Below, in pieces: positions 29,633 to 36,266 of a stretch of 36,266 nt of DNA. Where the stretch lies: positions 1-36,266 of the forward strand of contig JAGXIP010000182.1 in the NCBI GenBank assembly GCA_024635585.1, given 5' to 3'. The notes under the pieces are model-generated. The model had not been told where the DNA came from. It was given only the letters and a program-made list of their open reading frames with translations, and did no database searches. Origin of the DNA: Saccharicrinis sp. (GTDB lineage Bacteria > Bacteroidota > Bacteroidia > Bacteroidales > Marinilabiliaceae). A program made the translations under genes and the position numbers. The first letter of the stretch is position 1, and every line of letters starts with the position of its first letter.

Positions 29633-30022
29633 CTATTTGGTTTGAATTAAGTTCCCCTTTACTACCTCCATGATTTCAGCGACACACAATACCATTCGTT
29701 TCAGTTCTTCACCTGTGGCTTGTTTCGAGGGAACGGCATCCATGGCACACCAGGTATGGAAGCGGGCCATAAACCGTGCCTCCTCCATTAGTTGGGCTGA
29801 CACGTTTACATGGCTTGATGCCGATTTTAGCATGGAAGATACAGAACCGTGCTCCAGCTCTTTATTGTGTTTCAACAGCAAGGCCGACAAAAAAGCTTCA
29901 GCAGCGATGCAAACCATATTGTACACCACCTCAGAGCCCAGCTTTAATGAATCGAGATTCATTTTTTTTAACTTTTCGTAAAAGGAAATGCCCTCCTCAA
30001 ATACTTCCATGTGATTATTCAT
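29633..30022 (-). CDS. small helical protein with HEPN-like pattern, in the nif cluster
   Basis: 129 aa: YNMVCIAAEAFLSALLLKHNKELEHGSVSSMLKSA resembles HEPN helices; EEARFMARFHTW formally contains R-x5-H. Family not certain. Confidence 0.5.
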   Translation of the reverse strand: MNNHMEVFEEGISFYEKLKKMNLDSLKLGSEVVYNMVCIAAEAFLSALLLKHNKELEHGSVSSMLKSASSHVNVSAQLMEEARFMARFHTWCAMDAVPSKQATGEELKRMVLCVAEIMEVVKGNLIQTK

Positions 30023-30029
30023 AATATAT

Positions 30030-31139
30030 TTATTTAAGTATTAATTGTAATCCAAGTACCATGCCCTCCCAAACAACCGACGCTGGTTTTTTGCTATCGA
30101 AAGGCCTGTGTTTCTCAATCAAATAATGTAATGATACTTTCAGCGCTTCCCTATAGCAGTAGTAATTGATACCGGCATCGAGATGAGTGGAATTACCAGA
30201 AGTTATTTGAAAGTGATTTTTGTCAAATTTACTTTTGCTCAGAGTAGCCGAAGGCTCCAGATACTTACCCTTGCTTGTTTTGAGCATTATATTTAAACGA
30301 GCGAAGCCTGTCATGCCCTGATATATACTTTGGTGGATGGTGCGTTGTAAACGCATTAGCTCACCTGAAAACTTTATTTTTGACAGGTTTCCGTGTATAT
30401 CGATACCGTAGGCTGCATTGCTGCTAAAAATAGCTGTTGCTTTTTGCCACGAACCATTGAATCCTAACATCAAATGATTTTTGTCCGCTGTCAATAATCC
30501 CTTCTGCTTATAGCTATAAGATGGTTTTTCGCCCAGACCCAGGTTTAAACGGCCCGCAAAAAGCAAGGCTTTTGAATCCTCCTCCAAGGTGCGTGGTTGA
30601 GCCTGTATTGTTGACAAATTGTACCCTAACCATAAATTTTGATAACCTATTATACCACCCATATTAAATATGGGGGATATGCCGGAATTGCTTCCCGTTA
30701 CAAATTTCCTTAAGTAAGAAGAAGAATAGGCCTTATCAAGTGAGGGTATAAACCAAGGCTTTGTGATCGTTTCGCGGCTCAGCTGGGGCAACGTATATCC
30801 GGTAGTGAGTACCCAACTATTCTTGTTCCTGAACGGACGCCACATTATGTATAAATCCCAAACTTTCACCGATACCGTTGCTGCAACATTTTCGTTGGGT
30901 GCCCAGGAATCTTTACCCGCATTGTCAAATTGAAAACTCGTGGACAAGGACCATTGGTTGCCTATTTGTGCTGACCAACCCGCGCGGCCGCGACGGATAT
31001 AAGAAGACACGTCATCCGGATTGATCGCGTTCCAATACTGGATTTTCAGGAACGGTTTAATGGTTATATCCGGTATCTGTGCCCGTAAGGGAAGGAACCA
31101 CAATAAATACCATACGAAGAATATAAAAAACTTTGCCAT
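30030..31139 (-). CDS. outer-membrane beta-barrel/porin-like protein in the nif cluster
   Basis: Signal peptide (FIFFVWYLLWFLPLRAQ) and alternating beta-strand pattern (ITIKPFLKIQYWNAINPDD...WSAQIGNQWSLSTSFQFDNAG); resembles phosphate-selective porin O/P type sequences. Confidence 0.65.
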   Translation of the reverse strand: MAKFFIFFVWYLLWFLPLRAQIPDITIKPFLKIQYWNAINPDDVSSYIRRGRAGWSAQIGNQWSLSTSFQFDNAGKDSWAPNENVAATVSVKVWDLYIMWRPFRNKNSWVLTTGYTLPQLSRETITKPWFIPSLDKAYSSSYLRKFVTGSNSGISPIFNMGGIIGYQNLWLGYNLSTIQAQPRTLEEDSKALLFAGRLNLGLGEKPSYSYKQKGLLTADKNHLMLGFNGSWQKATAIFSSNAAYGIDIHGNLSKIKFSGELMRLQRTIHQSIYQGMTGFARLNIMLKTSKGKYLEPSATLSKSKFDKNHFQITSGNSTHLDAGINYYCYREALKVSLHYLIEKHRPFDSKKPASVVWEGMVLGLQLILK

Positions 31140-31150
31140 ACAGATATATT

Positions 31151-32287
31151 TTACGGAATAGCATGAGGTATTATAGTTTTTTGATAGGCTTCCAGCAGGT
31201 GCCCAGGGTCCAATGCTACTTTTGTTTTTCTTGTCCTCGACTTGATGTGGTTCATGATTCTCATCAACTGCACGGCGTTCAATGAAATTCCCTTTTCTTT
31301 AAAAAAACGATCTACCGAAGCCTTACCCGAATGCTTACCTATAACAAAGCGGCCGGAGTGACCTACCAATGCTTCGTCGAATGGTTGATAGGCCAGCTTA
31401 TCCTTGAGCATGCACCGGGTGTGTATCCCCGATTCGTGCACAAAGGCATTTGCCCCTACAATGGGCTTGGAGGCAGGAAGTTTCGTACCCGAATAACGTT
31501 CCACCATTTTGGAAAGTACATTGATTTTGGTTAAATCATATTGACCGCTCAAAATGGACCTGTCCATGGCCACGATCAGTTCTTCGAGTGATGCGTTTCC
31601 GGCGCGTTCGCCCAAGCCGTTTACGGTACAGCTCACACCCGAAGCCCCCGACATCAAGGCTGTGAGTGCGTTGTCCGTGGCCATGCCCATATCGTTGTGC
31701 GGGTGAAATTCAAAGTCGGTGCCCGGAAAATCGCTCGATAGTTCCTCGAACAAGGTTTTAACAGAGATGGGGTTCATCACCCCAACCGTATCGGCAATGC
31801 GGATTCTGTCGGCACCCAATTCCAATGATTTTGTACAAAAGGTGTTCAGAAATGAACGCTCTGCTCTTGAAGCATCCTGGGCACCCACATAAACCGACGA
31901 AAAATGTTGCTTCGCATATGCGATCAAAGTCTCCATTCTATTGATGACCCATGCTGTATCGCGATCCATGGCTGCTAGCAACACATGCGATACAGGGAAG
32001 GAGATATTGACGGCATCCCCCCCGGTTTCTATGGCGGCTTTCAAATCGTCCATGGTAGCCCTGCACCAGGCGATGGTCTTAAAATTGTGCTTTGAAGCCA
32101 CAATGGCCGCCATATCGCGGATCTCTTCCTTTCCCATGGCTGGGGTTCCTATCTCAAGTTCCTCGATTCCCATTTGGTCGAGAGCATTGGCTATCTCCAG
32201 TTTTTCGTAATTAAAGAAAACTACTCCCGGCGCTTGTTCACCATCGCGCAAGGTGGTGTCAACAATATATTTTCGTGTTGCGGTCAT
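31151..32287 (-). CDS. nifV: homocitrate synthase
   Basis: YIVDTTLRDGEQAPGVVF, DTVGVMNP, FHPHNDMGMATDNAL, VHESGIHTRCMLKD. Confidence 0.93.
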   Translation of the reverse strand: MTATRKYIVDTTLRDGEQAPGVVFFNYEKLEIANALDQMGIEELEIGTPAMGKEEIRDMAAIVASKHNFKTIAWCRATMDDLKAAIETGGDAVNISFPVSHVLLAAMDRDTAWVINRMETLIAYAKQHFSSVYVGAQDASRAERSFLNTFCTKSLELGADRIRIADTVGVMNPISVKTLFEELSSDFPGTDFEFHPHNDMGMATDNALTALMSGASGVSCTVNGLGERAGNASLEELIVAMDRSILSGQYDLTKINVLSKMVERYSGTKLPASKPIVGANAFVHESGIHTRCMLKDKLAYQPFDEALVGHSGRFVIGKHSGKASVDRFFKEKGISLNAVQLMRIMNHIKSRTRKTKVALDPGHLLEAYQKTIIPHAIP

Positions 32288-32402
32288 AATTTGTTTTTTA
32301 AAAATTGAATCGGGATTGTTCCGCTTTGGTGGGCTTTAACTCCCCGCTAAGCCAGGAAATACAGTTTTGTTCGGTAAGTTCTGGTTCTCCCTTTAGAGCC
32401 TG

Positions 32403-32448
32403 TCCCGAACTGGTATTCGGGAGAGTTACCTGCCTGCCGGTAGGCAGG
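32403..32448. repeat. two adjacent REP-like hairpins (TCCCGAA-N6-TTCGGGA; CCTGCCT-N6-AGGCAGG)
   Basis: Perfect inverted repeats at 32403-32409/32416-32422 and 32429-32435/32442-32448 between nifV and the ferredoxin. Confidence 0.75.
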
Positions 32449-32494
32449 GAGGGTTTATAAAAAGAGAATTGTTGCATTTTCTAATACCCACTAC

Positions 32495-32800
32495 TTAGTC
32501 AGCAATCAGATATTCCTCTACGGCTTCGTCGTCCTCCAGGGCGTCGAGTATTTCGTCAATACGATCTTCAGTGATACCGCCGTACCACAGGTTGTTGGGT
32601 TGGATGACCATGACAGGCCCCTGGGCGCATACGTTCAGGCATGCTGTTGAGGTAACTGCCGCATCAATGTCACGGTCGGCACATTCTTCGGCTATGTATT
32701 GGATAAAATCGGCTCCGCCATTTTTATTACAGTAGCCTTGTGCATCTCCGGCAACCCGGTATGAGTTGCAAACTAAAATTAAATAATCTGGTTTCTTCAT
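32495..32800 (-). CDS. thioredoxin-like 2Fe-2S ferredoxin, nif-associated
   Basis: VCNSYRVAGDAQGYC...TACLNVCAQGPVMVIQPNNLWYGGI cysteine pattern and fold of 2Fe-2S thioredoxin-like ferredoxins. Confidence 0.88.
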   Translation of the reverse strand: MKKPDYLILVCNSYRVAGDAQGYCNKNGGADFIQYIAEECADRDIDAAVTSTACLNVCAQGPVMVIQPNNLWYGGITEDRIDEILDALEDDEAVEEYLIAD

Positions 32801-32826
32801 GGTTGTTGTTATTAGTAATGGATGTT

Positions 32827-32869
32827 AAGTATCAAGTATCAAGTATCAAGTAATGAGTATCAAGTATTG
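32827..32869 (-). repeat. heptamer array AAGTATC (reverse complement of the CTTGATA family)
   Basis: Three exact tandem AAGTATC units at 32827-32847, then degenerate AAGTAATG, AGTATC, AAGTATTG; in the 5' leader of the ferredoxin gene. Confidence 0.85.
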
Positions 32870-32989
32870 GGAAGTAAGGACTAAGGATTTTTCCGATGAT
32901 AAAAAGCCCTACGAGGAAAGAGTTCTATATGAATTTTATAGAAATCACTCACTTGAAACATTTGTGTTCTCCTCTAGCCGGAGAGCCTG

Positions 32990-33040
32990 CTCCGTAAACT
33001 TGCGGAGTGCTCTTATTTTCTTGTTCCCGATGCATCGGGA
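32990..33040. repeat. palindrome cluster (CTCCG-N8-CGGAG; TCCCGATGCATCGGGA)
   Basis: 32990-32994/33003-33007 hairpin and a perfect 16-bp palindrome at 33025-33040. Confidence 0.7.
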
Positions 33041-33082
33041 GCTGCCCGAAAATTAGCATCTACTTCTTTGCAATGCTTAAGT

Positions 33083-33102
33083 TTGATCGCGTTAATGATC
33101 AA
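33083..33102 (-). terminator. small inverted repeat TTGATC-N8-GATCAA overlapping the end of nifB
   Basis: Perfect 6-bp arms at 33083-33088 and 33097-33102. Confidence 0.3.
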
Positions 33103-34349
33103 CCACAACCCGTGCCTGTGCCTACACATTCGCTCCCGCATTCAAAGGCATCGCGCTTTCGGATGGTTTTTAGCTCCCTCCCTTTAAATACGGCGTCGAG
33201 TCCGTCGTCGATCAATCCGGTCATTTCTATGATTTCCAGACCCGATTTGCTGAGGTACTGATAGGGCGTTGTGCCGGCTCCGCCTACCAATAAGGCGCGG
33301 CAATCGAATAAGATATCGGACATTTGCATCCATCGTTTGGCGCCGTCGCCCTTGTTGGGAGCTGTACGTCGGTTTATCATTTTGTAACCCGATTTGGTTT
33401 CGGAAAAAATATAAAAGCTCTCCGCTTCTCCAAGGTGCTGGTTCACGAGCATACCTTCGTAGGATGCCACCGCTACATATTTGCGGTTTCCTTGTTTGCC
33501 GGGTTTTAGCGCAAAGTCCCGGATCATTTGCTTAGCCTCCTCAATGTCCTGCCCCAATAATCCGGCGGCGTCGGCACGGCACCGGGCACAATGGGTCATG
33601 GGCTTGATGAAGTTGGCGATGGGTTTGCGTAGATTCTTCATAAGTATTTTAGAGGGTTCTTCTTCATTCTCAAATATGGTGTCCTTGACGGGATATAAAG
33701 GGATAAGGTTCATCGTATCCGCACCCATTTCACCCACTTTTTTGGCTATTTCGGGGATGTGGTCATCATTTAGACCTGGCATTACGATGGTGTTAATCTT
33801 TACCGTGATACCTTTTTCTTTTAAAAGACGAACGGCCTCCAGTTGCTTTTGAAGCAAGAGGTCGGCGCCCTGTTTACCCCTGAAAATCTGTTTCCCGTTG
33901 CGCACCCAGCTATACACGGGTTCGGTCACGTCCGTGTCGATACCGTTTATAGTGATGGTGACATGATCGACCCCCAGATCTGCCAGCTCATCAATATAAG
34001 GTGCGATGTTCAGCCCGTTGGACGACAGGCAGGCGATCATTTGCGGCAGTTCTTTTTTCATCAGGCGGAGGGTCTGCATCGTTTCGTCGGGTGTGGCGAA
34101 CGGATCGCCTGGCCCTGCTATGCCTGCTACCACGATATTGGGGTGCTTGGCTGTTAATACCTTTAAATAATCTATGGCTTGAATCGGTGTCAGAATAGAG
34201 GAGGTTACACCCGGACGGGATTCGTTGACACAGTCGTAACTGCGGTTACAATAGTTGCACTGGATATTGCATTTAGGAGCAACAGGTAAATGTACCCGGC
34301 CATATTTTCCTTTGGCTTCTATATTGAAACAGGGGTGTTTTGCGTTCAT
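33099..34349 (-). CDS. nifB: FeMo-cofactor biosynthesis radical SAM protein NifB with C-terminal NifX-like domain
   Basis: VAPKCNIQCNYCNRSYDCVNESRPGV radical SAM motif; NifX/NafY-like C-terminus; Cys-rich tail ECGSECVGTGTGCG. Confidence 0.95.
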   Translation of the reverse strand: MNAKHPCFNIEAKGKYGRVHLPVAPKCNIQCNYCNRSYDCVNESRPGVTSSILTPIQAIDYLKVLTAKHPNIVVAGIAGPGDPFATPDETMQTLRLMKKELPQMIACLSSNGLNIAPYIDELADLGVDHVTITINGIDTDVTEPVYSWVRNGKQIFRGKQGADLLLQKQLEAVRLLKEKGITVKINTIVMPGLNDDHIPEIAKKVGEMGADTMNLIPLYPVKDTIFENEEEPSKILMKNLRKPIANFIKPMTHCARCRADAAGLLGQDIEEAKQMIRDFALKPGKQGNRKYVAVASYEGMLVNQHLGEAESFYIFSETKSGYKMINRRTAPNKGDGAKRWMQMSDILFDCRALLVGGAGTTPYQYLSKSGLEIIEMTGLIDDGLDAVFKGRELKTIRKRDAFECGSECVGTGTGCG

Positions 34350-34429
34350 AACTTATCAGTTTTTGGCGTGTTTTGTATGGATGCGGATATTTTCCGTTTT
34401 TACCTGTTGAGGCTCATCTCGGTTCGTAT

Positions 34430-35821
34430 CTACATGTATTTGTACCCTACCGGGCTGTTATCTTGTTTTTGTTGTATTACGGCGTTTACAATCGTGTCGA
34501 ACAGTTGATTCGTGCCCCGATAGCCCAGGTGAAGCAAACGCTGACCGCCCACCCTGTCGTGGACAGGGAACCCTACGCGAACCATCGGGATGCCCAGTTC
34601 CCTAGCGATGTAGTAGCCTTTGCTATGACCCACTATCAGATCGAGCCCTATCTGGCGGGCATATTCGGCCATCTGCTCAAAATCGCCTCCGGAGAGCACG
34701 ATGCTGTTTTTTGTTCCTGTTTTTTCCCTTATGCGTTGCTCAAACAATTTGCTCTCGCCGCCTGTGGCAATGATAACGGGGTCAATCCCTATCTCCGTAA
34801 GAAACCCGGTTAGGGCAATCACAAAATCCTCTTCACCATAGACCATCGCCTTTTTGCCAAAAATATATTTATGGCCGTCCACATAGGCATCTACCAGACG
34901 TCCACGTTCCTTGGCTATTTCTGGTGGGAGCTCCCTACTGGAAATATTTTTTAAGGCATCAAAAAAGAGATCGCTGTTATCAATACCGATGGGGAATGGA
35001 ATATGATAGCCGGGCACGCTAAATTCTTTTTGGAGGATATCTCCTGCCGCCACTACCTTATGTCCGCTATTTACGCGACCTGCCAGGCGACCTTTGTTGA
35101 GCACTTCGCCAAACTGGATAAACGCCTTGGCACTTCCCATCTCCGCCATCTCCGCTATGGTAGTTCCGCCTTCCGGAATCAATTTGTATTCGTCCCAATG
35201 GGGATTGTCCATGGTTTCGGAATAGTCGGGTAGGAGCACAAAGGGCATTTGCATGGCTTGCATCACCTCTTTCAGATAGCGTAGGTCTGCCGGCGACATC
35301 AATCCTCCCAACAAAACTGTTTTGTCGTTGGATTCGCCCGAACGGGCAAATTGTTTCACCAACGAAGCTACTGCCTCGTGAAACCCGTCGGCATGGCTAC
35401 CTTGGTAACTGGGTGTTTGCGCATGTACATAGGCCGTGTCCTCGTTGCCCGGCGTGTTTCGATAATCCTTTAATATGCTGCTTACGTCGTCACCGATGGT
35501 TTCGCTCAGGCAGGTGGTAGAAATACCGATAATTTTTGGCTTGTACTGCGATTTAACGTTATCGAGCGCCAGCTTTAGATTAATGCCGCCGCCAAAAATG
35601 GTGGCTTCCTGGGTAAAGTTTGAGGAGGCTATGTCAACCGGTTCTTTAAAGTGGCTTATTAAATATCGCCGCACGTAGGTTGAACATCCCTGCGATCCAT
35701 GAATCAGGGGGGTACATCCCTCTACTCCTTTAAAGGCCAGACTCGAGCCCAGGGGGGCACACATCTTGCAAGCGTTTCGCGTGGCTACGAATGGTGTTTT
35801 GTGTTTTACTGTTGTGTCCAT
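34430..35821 (-). CDS. nifN: nitrogenase MoFe-cofactor scaffold protein NifN
   Basis: RNACKMCAPLGSSLAFKGVEGCTPLIHGSQGCSTYVRRYLISHFKEPVDIASSNFTQEATIFGGGINL; position between nifE and nifB. Confidence 0.92.
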   Translation of the reverse strand: MDTTVKHKTPFVATRNACKMCAPLGSSLAFKGVEGCTPLIHGSQGCSTYVRRYLISHFKEPVDIASSNFTQEATIFGGGINLKLALDNVKSQYKPKIIGISTTCLSETIGDDVSSILKDYRNTPGNEDTAYVHAQTPSYQGSHADGFHEAVASLVKQFARSGESNDKTVLLGGLMSPADLRYLKEVMQAMQMPFVLLPDYSETMDNPHWDEYKLIPEGGTTIAEMAEMGSAKAFIQFGEVLNKGRLAGRVNSGHKVVAAGDILQKEFSVPGYHIPFPIGIDNSDLFFDALKNISSRELPPEIAKERGRLVDAYVDGHKYIFGKKAMVYGEEDFVIALTGFLTEIGIDPVIIATGGESKLFEQRIREKTGTKNSIVLSGGDFEQMAEYARQIGLDLIVGHSKGYYIARELGIPMVRVGFPVHDRVGGQRLLHLGYRGTNQLFDTIVNAVIQQKQDNSPVGYKYM

Positions 35822-35822
35822 A

Positions 35823-36266
35823 TCATTTCCTCCCTCTTTTAGTATATTTCCACACGGGGCTCATGGCCGTGGCGTGTACCTCTTTTGCAAAATTCAACAT
35901 GCCCAGGTATCCGGCCAGGGCTTCTTTACGTTCGTGGTTGTGATCGCAAAAACCAAGTCCCAACTTGTGGGCTATGGGGCGTTCTTTTACTCCGCCTATA
36001 AATATGTCTGCTGATTTTTCCTTTACAAATTCCGATAGTTCAACCGGGTTCGAGTCGTCTACCATGATGGTGCCGTCGTCGCAGAGCTGTTTCAGCAGAT
36101 CGTAATCTTCTTTGTTTCCTGTTTGCGATCCCACCACAACGGTAGATATGCCTATCAGGCGCAAGGCTTTTACCAGCGATATGGCTTTGAAGGCTCCGCC
36201 CACGTATATGGCGGCTTTTTTGGCCTGCAATACTTTTTTGTAGGGAGCAAGGGCTGGCAGTAGGTC
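35823..36266 (-). CDS. nifE: nitrogenase MoFe-cofactor scaffold protein NifE, C-terminal part (5' end off the right edge)
   Basis: Frame stays open through 36266 (DLLPALAPYKKVLQAKKAAIYVGGAFKAISLVKAL...); the track start at 36230 is an internal TTG. Confidence 0.88.
   Translation of the reverse strand, partial: DLLPALAPYKKVLQAKKAAIYVGGAFKAISLVKALRLIGISTVVVGSQTGNKEDYDLLKQLCDDGTIMVDDSNPVELSEFVKEKSADIFIGGVKERPIAHKLGLGFCDHNHERKEALAGYLGMLNFAKEVHATAMSPVWKYTKRGRK

Noticed and set aside
29633-31139. Idea that the HEPN-like protein plus barrel form a defence or toxin-antitoxin system
   Set aside because: No MNT nucleotidyltransferase partner or other defence gene; context is nif on both sides.
32853-33056. 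67-aa plus-strand ORF in the ferredoxin-nifB spacer
   Set aside because: Runs through the heptamer array and palindromes (SSRRACSVNLRSA comes from the hairpin sequence); likely non-coding.
34373-34813. 146-aa plus-strand ORF opposite nifN
   Set aside because: Antisense to clear NifN coding sequence with no domain signal.

Overview
The window looks like chromosome of an anaerobic or facultative Bacteroidetes. The left two thirds are mostly housekeeping: a TolC-type efflux protein (partial), folP, a UPF0175 gene, the diadenylate cyclase cdaA, an MscS-type channel, a TIGR01777 epimerase, and the heme genes hemN, hemG/hemY and hemH interrupted by a parDE module. These are followed by a RemB/Wzi-like protein, a GT2 glycosyltransferase, a MazEF-like module, an ATP-grasp-like protein, a two-component-propeller histidine kinase, a Gfo/Idh/MocA oxidoreductase, a metallophosphoesterase, a TPR protein and a PIF1-TPR helicase. 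The right third is a minus-strand nitrogen-fixation region, in transcription order: nifE (partial), nifN, nifB (with NifX-like tail), a thioredoxin-like 2Fe-2S ferredoxin, nifV, an uncharacterised outer-membrane beta-barrel, a small HEPN-like helical protein, a NifA-like sigma54 activator, a GNAT protein and modABC. Main second-look signals: (1) the UPF0175 ORF has its canonical C-terminus in the -1 frame after a TTA-AAA-AAC slippery-type A6 tract, ending 2 nt before cdaA; (2) CTTRATA heptamer arrays in at least three intergenic regions, two of them leaders of hemN and the nif ferredoxin; (3) an outer-membrane barrel and a HEPN-like protein embedded in the nif cluster; (4) a 37-bp, 31/37-identical match between the barrel gene and the modC downstream spacer; (5) several REP-like palindrome clusters. 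I did not find a clear-cut new defence or mobile system. All family calls are from reading the translated sequences; no database search was run.
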